Source: Hortaea werneckii | Taxonomy: Eukaryota; Ascomycota; Dothideomycetes; Mycosphaerellales; Teratosphaeriaceae | Reading direction: 5' to 3' | Assembly (NCBI GenBank): GCA_037044905.1 | Contig: JBAOKB010000182.1 | Span: 62,001 to 126,000 of the forward strand | DNA length: 64,000 nt | Shown here: one piece after another, positions 1 through 10,372 of the stretch | Position numbering within the stretch: position 1 is the stretch's first letter | Layout of the letters: each line of letters opens with the position of its first letter | Notes under the pieces: model-generated | The model's input: the letters and a program-made list of their open reading frames with translations, nothing else | The model's database searches: none | Told to the model about the DNA's origin: nothing | Position numbers and translations under genes: made by a program

Positions 1-835
1 CGTCTCGGCGAGAAGCTAGGAGCAAGAAGCAACGTAGATAGAAAACGAAGAGAGAGAAGAGGAAAGCAAAAGGAGCAAAGTAAGGAGAGACGAAGGAGCG
101 GTACTAAAAAGGACTTAATAGGGATAGATAGTATATATAGTTAGAAAGCGACGGAGAGGTTCTACGGGGGGAGAGACATGTTAGTAGAAGGGAAAGGGAA
201 TAGGGAAGGGATAGGTTAGTATAGAAGGAATAGAAGGGCGAGGAGAGGGGTAGTAGTATTGTTAGAGGGGGAGGGGAGCGAGTCTGTTTAAGCGCTTCTT
301 ATGGGATACGTACAGGATACGGCATGTTATTGTAGGAAGGAGGTTTGGTAATCGAAAGAAGTTATCTACAAAAGACACTATCTTTCGATCAACTACAACA
401 CACGGGCGGAAGTCCTTTCTTTTTTCGGATTTCGTCCAAACGGTAGAAGTAATCATGGCACTTTACACTTTCTTACATGATGCTATGCTAAGAAAAAATT
501 TTCCCCTGTGTCTTTCCCACCATTAAGTATGTCCACCGAAGAGGGAATCATTGAAAAAACGAATAATAAAAGGAGTCCGATGGTCGTTTGCTTTAAAAAA
601 TCCAAACCCCTCGTTTTTCCCCAATGGGACTTTCGCCAAGCCGAAAACGCCATCCGGCTAGTTCTGAGATAGAATAGACATGGTATCATGCGGATGCATC
701 GAAGGAGACATGGGAGAGCCTGCATCAGCCGGACGTAGCTCTTCCATGTATCGGCGTCGTGAGGTCAAGGTAGAAGGGGTTTGGCGTCCAGGGCGTGAGT
801 CCGTCCTTCTCAAGAAAGAGAAAATGTTACACTCT
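1..835. other. Left-edge stretch without a recognised gene
   Basis: No convincing coding sequence. Roughly the first 270 bases are strongly purine-rich on the + strand and almost lack C, with many AGAAGG/TAGTAG-type words. The rest is of ordinary composition. The skewed part could be the end of an old degraded repeat, but no terminal repeats or transposase-like reading frame can be seen inside the window. Confidence 0.4.
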
Positions 836-1426
836 TTACAAGGGGAAGAGACGGGTGGTGGAGCGCTTGCCGACGGGCCCGACGAGCGAAGTGCCGTTGG
901 CGGAGCAGTTCGGGGTGAAGACGCCGAGGTTGACGAGCCAGGCGCCCGAGTTGAACTCGGAGTAGACGGTCTTGATGAGCCAGGGCTCGGCACCGGAAGC
1001 GCGCTCCGTCTCCATGACGATGTTGCCGGTGATGATCTCCGGGCTCTGGGCGGAGCGCCAGCGGATCACGACGGGGCCCTCGCAGGCGTACCAGAGGTTC
1101 AGGATCTCGAAGGGGATCGGGGGCTGGGCGCCCTGACCTTCCTTGAAGGACTCGAGGGAGTCGAAGGTGGGCTCGCCGAGTGGCTGGGGTCCCGTGCAGC
1201 CGGAGTTGATGAGCTCGGTGACGGAGTCGGAGTAGTCGATGAAGTCGGTGGAGAGGGTCTGGTCAGCCAGGGCGTCCGAGTAGTTGGCGATCAGGGTCTT
1301 GAAGTTGTTGGCGACGACGGTGGCCTGCTCGTAGGTCATGCAGGTCTCGTTGCAGTCGCGCTTCTGGAAGGGGGTGGCAATGGCACCCATGGCGAGGGAG
1401 GCCACGGCGATGATGGTGCTGCGCAT
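836..1426 (-). CDS. Secreted NTF2-like domain protein
   Basis: A 196-residue protein. It opens with a signal peptide (MRSTIIAVASLAMGAIA) followed by a likely Kex2 site (KR at about residues 22-23), so it is probably secreted. The mature part resembles the small fungal secreted NTF2-like (SnoaL-fold) proteins: helical start CNETCMTYEQATVVANNF, then a beta-rich half with WYACEGPVVIRW and a Cys pair early in the chain. Length is typical for that group. The ATG at 1426 was chosen over an in-frame upstream start at 1636 because only this one puts a signal peptide at the N-terminus. The molecular role of the family is unknown. The antisense ORF at 680-1450 is a shadow produced by high GC. Confidence 0.75.
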   Translation of the reverse strand: MRSTIIAVASLAMGAIATPFQKRDCNETCMTYEQATVVANNFKTLIANYSDALADQTLSTDFIDYSDSVTELINSGCTGPQPLGEPTFDSLESFKEGQGAQPPIPFEILNLWYACEGPVVIRWRSAQSPEIITGNIVMETERASGAEPWLIKTVYSEFNSGAWLVNLGVFTPNCSANGTSLVGPVGKRSTTRLFPL

Positions 1427-3932
1427 GATGATGGCTGGGTGGGTGGATGAGAGGGTGGGGTGTGGGATTAGGTCGGAGTGGTGGTATGTAGTAACGAGGG
1501 ACGAAGGGAGATCAAGGACCAGTGAGCGACAGCCGACCTTCTTGAGTGTTGACGGTTGGGGGAGCAGCAGGAAAAGCACCGGGCAGGGAGGAGGCAGCCC
1601 CGGTCTTTTGATCCCGACCACCACGACGGCGAGCACAGATAACCTCGCACTCTAACGACGACGGTAACCCAGCTGGGCAAGAGTGAAACCGGTAATTTCA
1701 CTGGGCGATGCTTCTATATTGAGACGCTGACTTTAGTTCCTGCGGCAGCCGTCCACCAGCCCGATTAGGCGTCTGCTGGGATCCATCAAGACGGATCTCC
1801 AAAGTCTGACCAGGGGCAAGCTCTGCCATTGGCTGGGCAGTCGAGACTTGATCTCCTCTGGGCGGAGCTTATTCGATGCCGGTTGATCCCGCGCGCGGTG
1901 GCGAGGAATTAGATCTTGGCGTCAGCCGTCGATTGGCCCAAAACAGTCTAGGGCTCGGCGGAGGCTTGCTTCATCAAGCTCTCCCACGCCTTGAGTCTAC
2001 ATTACTCGGACACAGGGAGGTAGTAGTGAGCTGCTCGAGGTCGCTTGTTCGTGACGGCCATGCGTCTTTGCTGATGCTGCGGATGCTGTACCTCCTACAA
2101 TAAATTTCCCCGTCTCCCGTGCGACGTCCATTAGCATGTCGTGCCACCGTCGCCTGTCCATGCATGTCAGCCCCATCGTGGTCGTGCCCCAGAGTCCAGC
2201 GGTAGAGGTGGCCGGGGATGCGACACAAACCACGCACTCAACCTGGCGCACTTGTTGACCGACCGCGCACAGGACGAGGGAACGAGCAGGCGACCGAGCG
2301 CGCGTCGCGACAGACTTGCATCACGACCGAACGGTACGGGGGCGGCCGTCGCTCTAGCGCGTGGCGGGTTGAATCTCCGCTAGTAAGGAGCCGGTAGTAA
2401 TAATTAAGCCTGTGTGCCGACCGACCTGGCTGACCCCAAACAATCATCAGGATCCGTCAATAATATCGAAATGCATCAGCAATACTCTGACGGACGTCGG
2501 CATCCTGCTGCTGCTGTCTCGTGAAGCGATGTCGCATGCGTAACTGTTTGGAAAAGGCAGAGATGCCGCGCCGTCCAAGCCTGAATGTCTGTAGGTCAAG
2601 TGTGCTGGGCGAGAATCAGGGCTGGGTAATCGGTTGCCATAGGTACAGCAGTCCCATGTCGCGATGAGGTTGGATGGCTGGCGCATGGGGTACGTGATAC
2701 GTGGTGGCTAGCGGAGATCCGACCAAGATGGCGCCAAGATCGCCTGCTCCACTCGGTCGCTACTATCCATCGCCCCAGCAATCACCGGGCAGGTCGCTAG
2801 TCAGACTCAACGCATCAAGCCACAACAGTCCACGCGATTCATTTTGATCTCTCTTCTGTATCGAACCATCCCTCTGTTTCCTCTTCCGGTATCCGTAGGA
2901 AATGGCAGAGTGACGATGCTTGGCTTAGCGGCAGGCTAGGCAAGACCTTCTGTCTTCTGCTGTTGTAGCTGTCCTTCTGTACTAAAGCAGTTGCCACGTC
3001 ATATAAGATGCAGATGTGCTATTTCCTTTGAACATCTCCCTGGCATCCTACTCCTCCCTTCCACGCTTAACTCTCCTCGCAGAAGGAGTGCTCTCAGGAC
3101 GAGCATAGAAACCACAATGGACTACGTAGTTCTATAGGACATCTTCCATCGCCCGTCCTCGGCGTCTTGGAAGCGAGCCGGTCGGAGCTTAACACTTGCT
3201 TGGACGACACCATCTTCCTCCTGGCATGCCACCTTGGCTTCTTTGCCGGCTTTCTTGGGTCGTCGTGCCTAAAAGGCTTGCCTAGTGACTTGGAGTCGCT
3301 TGATGCCAGAGCTTCTTAGAACCTCAAACGCTTGACATGTCGCGTCGAGGCGACTGCTCATCTTCTCAACGCTTGTCCAGACTCCTGCAAAGAGGTTTGG
3401 CAATACCTCATGTTAAGCACACATACTTTTGCAGGCCGAAAAGATGACTTTGGCGGCCGTAGTGGCTGTGTCAAAAAAGCAGCCCAGTCCGCGCAGCGAT
3501 GCTGCTCTCTGCCTCTGCACATGAAGAGAGGCGCTCTGACGCCTTCCAAGTATTCCGAACACCCCCCATCTTCTCCTGTCAGCCAACGCATTCTTGTGCC
3601 GCATTCGCTGCAGCGGCTATTCACTCATCTCCGTCCGTCAAACCGCGTGGTATCCAACAGACACATGCAAATGCACCGCCACATCGTACTGCTGCTTGAC
3701 GCGAACATGTCGGTTGGTAATGATTGTCACTGCTGCCGTGCTTCTTCAATCGGCATTCCCATCTTCTTGTGTCCGCGACCAATCCTTCTCCAATTTCTCG
3801 AGGTCTTAAGGGGCTCTTCTTTCTCTAATGTCCCTGGCCCGAGACCTGAAAGAACGCAAACGAATCTCTCCCAGGCTGGCCAAGGTTCATCAGCAACGTT
3901 CGCTCCTATCTAACACAGCCGCCTCTTTCAGC
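1427..3932. other. Intergenic stretch, no recognised gene
   Basis: About 2.5 kb between the divergent NTF2-like and membrane/coiled-coil genes. Several open frames of 60-190 codons occur on both strands (the longest at 3332-3913 +), but none shows a family motif, signal peptide or splice pattern that I can support. It probably contains both 5' regulatory regions. Confidence 0.4.
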
Positions 3933-4883
3933 ATGCCGCCAACTCGGCAGGTCGCAATGAGCGAAGACTGGGTAGCATTCGCACACTTCGCCAACTCCAT
4001 GTTACGCTCACTTTCCCACGGGCTCCACCGGATCGCCAGCGCTTTCTCCTCCATCATCGAAGCGTTGCGAAAGGCGTGTCTATGGATCTATCACCTTCCC
4101 GGCCGAATACTTACCGCACTGAAGCATGCCATATCAATCTCTGTAACAGCTTTGCTCTTCGTCTTGAAACTCATGGGCTGGATAATCGCCATAGGCCTTG
4201 TTCTGATGGCGCTCTTCTATGCTAGCCGACTAGGCGTTCATCTTTGGCGCGCTTACAGGCGCAGGTTGTACCAATCCCCAGCAGAGTTTCAGCATCAAGA
4301 TCTAGCTGCTCGCGCGCGACGACTCCTAGCTGAAGAACAGACTCGTCGCGCACAGCAGCAGCACGCAGCTTGGGAGAGGGGAAGGAAAAGAAGGCAACGG
4401 AAAGCTGCCAAGCAAGCCGCACGAGAGCAAACCCGCGCTCAAACCGCTCACCACGAAACCCTCCGTCGCGAAGCACTCCGTGCCCAGCAGCAGGCGGAAG
4501 ATGCCAGACTCTACCACCGATGGCGCAAAGCCTGCGACGAAACCTTCCACCACCCAACAACGACCACGTCCCTGCCGCTCCCGCCTCCAATCCCCTGTAC
4601 GGAGCCCGACTGCCGATCCTACGAAACGACTCGGACTTGCACGCACAGAATGAGAAGGTTGTTGCTGGGAGCAGCGAGGAGGGAATCCTTGAAGTCTGCC
4701 CTGGCTGCCGAGCGATTGAGATGGCATCCCGAGACCGGCCTTACTTCATCCAGATGCGGAAATGTCATGTCCCGAATGCTACCGTCTTCGCTACGGAAGT
4801 TTTCCAGATCCTTGAGAATCTTCTGGTGGATTTATGAGGCGGGGATCGTTCCTTTCTTTTTTTTAAAAGAAATTAATAAATAA
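3933..4883 (+). pseudogene. Membrane/coiled-coil protein with frameshifted degenerate J-like C-terminus
   Basis: The open frame (in-frame ATGs at 3828, 3933 and 3957; 3933 is a compromise start) encodes one hydrophobic membrane segment (about 4120-4220), a long Arg/Gln/Ala-rich basic stretch likely to be coiled coil (about 4290-4530), a Cys/His patch (CTEPDC...CTHRMRRLL), and then RLRWHP near 4725. Fungal proteins of this build usually continue from RWHPDRF into a Cys-containing helix and a terminal EVFQIL helix, resembling a degenerate J domain with its HPD motif. Here the open frame leaves that pattern at CCCGAGACCGG (about 4737-4747), while the expected tail (ATEVFQILENLL) appears two bases out of frame and ends at the TGA at 4835-4837. 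This fits a GA tandem duplication. The gene may be decayed, or use the longer new tail to 4883. Family assignment is by pattern only. Confidence 0.45.
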
Positions 4884-6148
4884 ACGTTCTTCTTGTGTTT
4901 CTTTTTCTTCTCCTTTTTCGCTCTTTTTTTGGGGGCGCCCGGGGGGGGGGGGGGGGGGGGGGGGGGAAGGGGGGCATTTCACCGCATTGGCAGGGCGGAT
5001 TGTGTTCTAGTCCGGATTGGGGGAAAGGGATATCAAGGCTAGCATCCGGTCAGTTAGGTCACACTCCGCTCGACGAAAAACGTAAGGGCCATTTTGATAC
5101 CTTCGTCACATTTTTCAAGCAATTGTAACGAACTTGTGTGTTGGATTTTGTTAGCCACCCTATGTGGAGCTCAGAATTCCCTTTCACATCTCGCTGGTTT
5201 TGTAGGTGAATCTTATCTCCAAAGGAGACAGCAAGGCAGACTGTGAGATGTAGGATGCCTGGTATTGGCGCCCCACGGCAAGGAGAAGAGAGCCTGCCAC
5301 ACAGCACTCGCATGTAAGAGAAGTACGGCAAAGCCAGTAGATCTCACCGCAATTGGCCCCTTCTTATTAGAAGACTGAACGGACAGGAATGGAGACACCG
5401 ACGAGGGACACAAGATTTCCTTGAAACCAAACACGAAAATGAAATTGAAGATAAAAGAAAAGTCTCCTTCTTCCTTCGAGCAGCGGCTCCATTTGCGTTA
5501 AAGTGCCAATATCACTTTTTTTTTAATCTTGTCCGTCCCTCCAATGCTTCCCTTTTCCCCCTTCTTCCTTTCCTACTCCCTTTTTTGGCTCTCACCTTTG
5601 CGAAACCGACCTTCAGCCGCGAACTCATTGGCAGACAGTGGCTTCGGTGCGTGGACGACTTATACTAGGTAAATACCAGACCTGCGCACGTGCGGATGGA
5701 CGAACCACAGCAAACCGCCTCACCATTGCGCAAAGAGAGGATCGGAGCTTCGATCAAAGTGTGGAGACTTTCTCCCAGCTTACTTCCAATGTTTTCTTCT
5801 ATTTGGACTCTTCCTCAGAAGTTTTTTAAACGACCTATTTACTTAAGGAGCGTGTATGTGTGTCCCTTACTACATGAACACTTCTACTACAAATGAAGAC
5901 CAGACTTATCAATCCTTTTTTTTTTTTTTTCCTTCACCCCCTTTTTCTTCTTCTTCTTCTTCCTCCGCCGCTCTTTTCTATTGGTCCCCTAAACCAACCC
6001 CCCTCCCCCTTCCTTCGCCGGCTTCCCACCCTGCACATCTTCTCCAGATTCCTATCTTTCAGCCTCCCGAATCTCTTTCTTTCCTTTCCCCCTTCTCACC
6101 ACTACACCCAACTACGTGGGCTTTCCACTCTTTCTTCCTCTCTATACT
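4884..6148. other. Intergenic stretch with homopolymer and pyrimidine tracts
   Basis: No gene recognised. It holds a 26-base G run (4941-4966), an AT-rich middle, and a long pyrimidine-rich + strand tract (about 5914-6180, including a T run at about 5915-5930 followed by CTT repeats). The tract lies just 3' of the minus-strand Thr/Lys-rich gene, so on that transcript it would be a purine-rich 3' UTR. Confidence 0.5.
4941..4966 (+). repeat. 26-base poly-G run
   Basis: An uninterrupted run of 26 G, preceded by T7-G5-CGCCC and followed by AAGGGGGG. It lies about 60-100 bases 3' of the coiled-coil gene. It should be length-unstable, and its exact length in the assembly is doubtful. Confidence 0.85.
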
Positions 6149-6954
6149 TTACTCGTACCCCCCTGGCCCTTGCGTCCACCCCGTCGTCGTCGTGCACACG
6201 CTACTCCACGTCTTGGACGTGGTGGTGAATTTCGTCGTCTCCGTGCACGGCGAGGTCGTCGGTTTGCCCACTTTGGTCGTGTAGGTCGAATGCTTGGTCG
6301 TGATTTTCGTCGTCGGGACTTTCGTTGTGATGGTGTAGGGTTTGGTGATTGTGGTCGCGGTTGTAATATGTCTTTTTATTTTGAAGGTCAGTGGGGGTAA
6401 AGTGGGGTGGTAAAGAGATTTTGTGTAGCAAGAGGGATATGCACTTACTTAGTCACCGTCGAAGGTACCTCAGTCGTCTTCGTCTCCGTCTTGACTTTGT
6501 TCGTGCTGATCGTGACGGGGATCTTCGAGATAATCGTCGTCGTCTTGTATGTCACCGTCGATTCCGGCACGGTCTTGACGGTCGTGTAAGTCGACAGCTT
6601 CTTCGTCACGCTGGTTTCATCCTTGGTGATCGTCTTGGTTTCTGGCTTGTTGGTCACAATGGTCGAGGGAACTTTTGTGATTTCAGTCGTCGGGTAGTCC
6701 TTCGTTACGGTGCTCGTGACCCAGATCGTGGTGACTTTGTCGGTGGTATACGTCTTGGTGCCCGTGGAAGTGATGTAGCCGGTTGATTTGGTGCAAGTGG
6801 TTGAAGTGTAGGGGGTACTGGCATCTTTGGTCGAGGAGGTGGTTTTCTTTGTCGTCGTTTCTTTGGTGGTGTAGCCTGCTGGGGCAGTGGTATCGGCTGG
6901 CAAAGCAGCAGCAAAGCCTAAAAGAATGAAGGTTGCAAGATGAATGAGCTGCAT
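6149..6954 (-). CDS. Secreted Thr/Lys-rich low-complexity protein
   Basis: Two exons on the minus strand: 6954-6449 and 6371-6149, with a 77-nt intron (6448-6372, donor GTAAGT, acceptor AAAAAG). Splicing joins AA|A and keeps the same Thr-rich pattern on both sides, which supports the intron. The 242-residue product has a signal peptide (MQLIHLATFILLGFAAALPA) and then almost only T, K, V, S, P and I in a loose alternating pattern (TTKETTTKKTTSSTKD, TVTKDYPTTEITKVP, TYTTKVGKPTT). The many Thr/Ser would be O-glycosylation sites, and the Lys content makes it basic. No GPI signal is seen: the C-terminus (GWTQGPGGYE) is not hydrophobic. A cell-wall or matrix protein is plausible, but no function can be assigned. 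Confidence 0.7.
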
Positions 6955-7086
6955 TGTGGAAGCTTGAGAAAGCGAAGGCTTTGGTGAGATGGATGTGAGA
7001 ACGAATGAGGTGTGGGCAACTCGTGACTCTTGCTTGAGAAGTTGCTTGCTAATGAGAGGCCGTTTTCTCGAGAGGATTTTTCCTGC

Positions 7087-7093
7087 CTTTATA
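7087..7093 (-). promoter_or_regulatory. TATA-like box of the Thr/Lys-rich gene
   Basis: TATAAAG on the minus strand, about 133 bases upstream of the ATG at 6954. Position and sequence fit a fungal core promoter. There is no further support. Confidence 0.4.
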
Positions 7094-9363
7094 CCCATTC
7101 CTCACCTCCTGATCAGCTCTGGCTCATCGCATTGCATTGCTGAAGGCATCTCCGCTTGGGACAGGAATAGTGCCATGACATTGTCGTGATGGCGTGCGCT
7201 TCGGAAACAACAAGCTGATCAATCCGTCTCTATAGCTGAAGATAGACCAGTCAAACAGCGATGTTGAAGCAAATGCAAACCTTGATCTATGCACGATGAA
7301 CATCGATATAGGTCGTATCTGCAGTGCTTTATTGAATTCTCATGGATTCGGTCCCTACACGTGTGACTAGCGTGGAGGGACTGCACAGCGCAGGAACACG
7401 AGCGTAGTGGAGATGGGTAGCCAGAGAACCGGAATATGCGGTCATCCTGCCCCGGATGCCTGCCCGAACGATCCGAGGTCGTTGGACGCTGAGATCAGGC
7501 CTGATGTCGGGGTGCAGTAGCTTGGCGAGAATGAGCAGCAGCAGGGATTGTGGAGAGTCTTACACGCAGGTACATACCTGCAGAGGCTCATCAAACGAGA
7601 GGTTCGAACTGACGGGAAGCAAGAATATTATGATGGCGGCAGGGCAGATTCTGCAATATTCCACTCCGGTACATTTCCACGCAGGCCTCGAACGGGAACC
7701 CAGCTGAAGGAGAGAAAAAGGTCCTGTCCAGTACAGCCTGATCAAATCGTCAGGGTCAACGGAAGCCTTGCCATCTTTTCCCTCAAAAGATCTGCAGGTC
7801 AGCATCCCGAGGTCGTGGGTGGAGTGCATGACGAGAAGTGAAGCAGGGGATGGAATCTGAGCCCAGAAATCAACCCTGCGATTGCACCGCTTTGAAGAAA
7901 CGTGGTCCACGTTGAGCGAATTGTTGGAATGGCGACTCCCTGCTCGTGGGGGGGTAGTTGCATCCAGATTCGTGTGTAGTCTTTCTCTCCTTGCGGATTT
8001 GCAACGATACATTCCGATCTCTGGAAGAGTAGACTGGATTCTCGATTTCTACTATTTCCAAAATCAGACGCTGGTTCTGGCTAATGGAGGGGGTACAGCA
8101 GCGTTGGAGATGGTACCTGAATGATCTTCCTACTTCGCAGCTCTTCGTTACGTGATGGATCTTCGCTGCTGCTGATATTTTTCGTGGAGTGCATATGCAG
8201 ACGCACCCGGTTGGATGGGACTGAAGGAACGATGCATTGCTCACAGGGGCAAGCTGTTTCACAATACGAAGTCTGCGCGCTTCAGAGGCGAAGAAGAGTC
8301 GCTGAAACGGAGGGTGATGGAGGAGATACTTCCGAATGTCTTCATGACATTTTGACAGGCTCTGCCACGAGTATACATCGTGGCAACTCTTGGCGAGTTG
8401 ATCTCCCAAGCGCTCAGGCACCTCTCAGACCGTCTGTGGGGAGTCGAGCAGCAATCGGAATCACCTTCACTCAGCTCGTATGCGGTGCCATCGCCACGCA
8501 TCATCTTCAAGTGTACGATAGGCTCGCGGCAACCCACACCGGTCTGGCACCTGCAATAGGGTTGGTAGGGTTGCCTTGCGCGGCGAGGAACATGCCAGCG
8601 TGTCGGCGCAAGCGTCTAAAGACATCTGAGTGGATTGGGAGTGAAGTATGATGAGGCAGGACGAAGCCCCCATCTGGCGAGATGCAGGATTGCCCGATCT
8701 AATTAAAGAGGTTGAGTCAGGCAAGTCACCAATTCAAGCGCTATTCAGCTGGCAGGCCTTCCAATCCCATACGTACCTAGGTAAGCATCTTTCCTTTCGG
8801 CCCAAGATAGCGGGCTCACATTGGACTCTGCCTCCCTTTTCATTCAAGCTCCTTCCGTCTGCGACAAAGCCATGAAGTATTCTCAAACCTCATAGTTCCT
8901 TTCTCTGCCTGGACCTTATCCCCTAAACTCATCACCTGAGCCTTCACCTTCAAGCAGATGCTTCTGTCTGTAGGAGTTTCTACCCACCTCCATGACCCGA
9001 CGAAGCTTGCCTAATGATACCTCTCTGTCTTCCCACTTCTCGTTGTCTTTCCTCTCCTTTTCTAATTCCCTTCGGCCCCGTTGCTGCTGCACGAATCCTC
9101 TGGATGCGATGGATTGGGGATGGAGTGCTATCAAAGCTGCAGTGAGCTCTGACAGTAGATTCCTAGGACGCAGGGGCTGAAAGCGAGGGCTTGCTAGGAA
9201 GAGCTCCAAGTCCTCTGGAATTGGAATGGAAAGAATTACGCCGGTCCTTGCGCTATGCAGAATATATAATGCACATGAGATGAATACATGGGAAACGGGG
9301 ACCACGACCTTGCGCAGTCTCATCCTTTCCTTCCGTCCTCTCTCCCTCTTTTTTTACACCCCT
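7094..9363. other. Intergenic stretch, no recognised gene
   Basis: About 2.3 kb with overlapping open frames on both strands (for example 7870-8421 minus and 8121-8651 plus) that match nothing I recognise and show no signal peptide, domain motif or consistent introns. It contains the 5' region of the Thr/Lys-rich gene and the 3' region of the mitochondrial ribosomal gene. Confidence 0.4.
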
Positions 9364-10156
9364 CTAATTCCTCCCCCTCTTATTATTCTTCTTACTCCCC
9401 GAATTCGCCCCTCTCCCCTTCGCATCACGACCTCCCAACGGCCCTCCCGTCCGTCGCATATACTGCTTCACAATGCCCTCCACGCTGCCGACATCATGAC
9501 GCGGCTGCCGCATATAATACAGCTTCGCTCGCCGCGCGCGCTTCTCCTTGCGCTGCACCACTTCGATGCCTTCGACTTCCGGCGAGAAGACTTTATACCA
9601 CATCTCCACCCCGACGCGGGTCAGTTGGTTACGAAGGAGGATCGCCGTGTCGATCTTGCTGTGCCGGCTGCGGATGTTGAGCAGGATTCCTGAGAAGGGT
9701 TCGCCGGATTTGAGGCGCACGAGCAGGATGTCGCCGACTTGGGCGCGTTCGGGGTTCGTCGGGCTGAAGAGCCGTGTCCGAGCGCCGGTTGGGTCGAGGG
9801 TGGTGAGTTGCGCGGCGGTGACGGCCGAGATGGGATCCGGACAGGCTTTGGTGGTGGAGCGGGGGGGAGGGACGACGGGGATTTTCTTCATGCCCTCTTC
9901 GCGGCCTGGTAATGGATCGGATTAGCTTGAGGCATTACAAAGTGGATTGATGATGAGTAGACGTACGATTCTGTTTTATGGCTTGCCCGGGTCTGAAGCC
10001 GGCCGCCGGGGGAGGATATCGTGTTGCGAGCGATGGGTAGGTGTCGGCGGCGGTGGATGCATAGCGGCGGTGCAGTTGTTGGCGCTCAGCGCGGCATTGT
10101 CTTAATGCCTGTTTGAGATTCGCCAGCGGCCGAGCGGCGGGGGCGGAGAGCGACAT
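9364..10156 (-). CDS. IMG1: Mitochondrial large-subunit ribosomal protein bL19m
   Basis: Two exons on the minus strand: 10156-9967 and 9905-9364, with a 61-nt intron (9966-9906, donor GTACGT, branch GCTAATC, acceptor CCAG). Product 243 residues. The start is rich in Arg and Ala with few acidic residues (RQCRAERQQLHRRYAST), as in a mitochondrial import sequence. The bL19 core follows: VGDILLVRLKSGEPFSGILL, then RSRHSKIDTAILLRNQL, VGVEMWYKVFSPEVEGIEVV, and the KRARRAKLYYMR end typical of L19. The extra basic C-terminal tail (GGRDAKGRGANSGSKKNNK) is fungal. It would bind rRNA in the mitoribosome large subunit. It shares a 216-bp promoter region with the next, divergent mitochondrial gene. Confidence 0.9.
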
Positions 10157-10372
10157 GACGGCGGTGCGTAGAGAGGCAGTCTTCTATGTGAGATGCGTAC
10201 AGTACCCTCACTGAACTGTCCGCTGTCCGCCGGGACTGAGCGCGCTGGATGGATTGCGGGGAAGTTCGGGAGAGCCAAGACAGAAGGAAGCTTCAATGGG
10301 ACGGGATGGGAGGGAAAGTACAACAGATAGACAGTACTTCACACCATAGTCCTTGTCAAGACTACCGTCAAC
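10157..10372. promoter_or_regulatory. Bidirectional promoter region between two mitochondrial genes
   Basis: Only 216 bases separate the start codons of the minus-strand bL19m gene and the plus-strand gene beginning at 10373. Both products carry mitochondrial-type N-termini, so co-expression from a shared promoter is likely. No TATA box is seen. Confidence 0.5.

Noticed and set aside
680..1450. 256-codon + strand ORF
   Set aside because: It is antisense to the NTF2-like secreted protein, with biased Gly/Asp/Val/Glu composition produced by the GC-rich complementary codons and no domain.
3332..3913. 193-codon + strand ORF upstream of the coiled-coil gene
   Set aside because: No motif, signal peptide or domain-like composition; overlapping frames of similar length exist on the other strand.
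7590..7620. GGTTCGAACTG, resembling a tRNA B box
   Set aside because: No acceptor or anticodon stems can be folded around it.
7870..8651. Overlapping 176-183 codon ORFs on both strands
   Set aside because: Neither shows a recognisable family, and codon-level evidence does not favour one strand.
9226..9693. + strand ORFs over the bL19m gene
   Set aside because: Shadows of the ribosomal protein gene on the other strand; no motifs.
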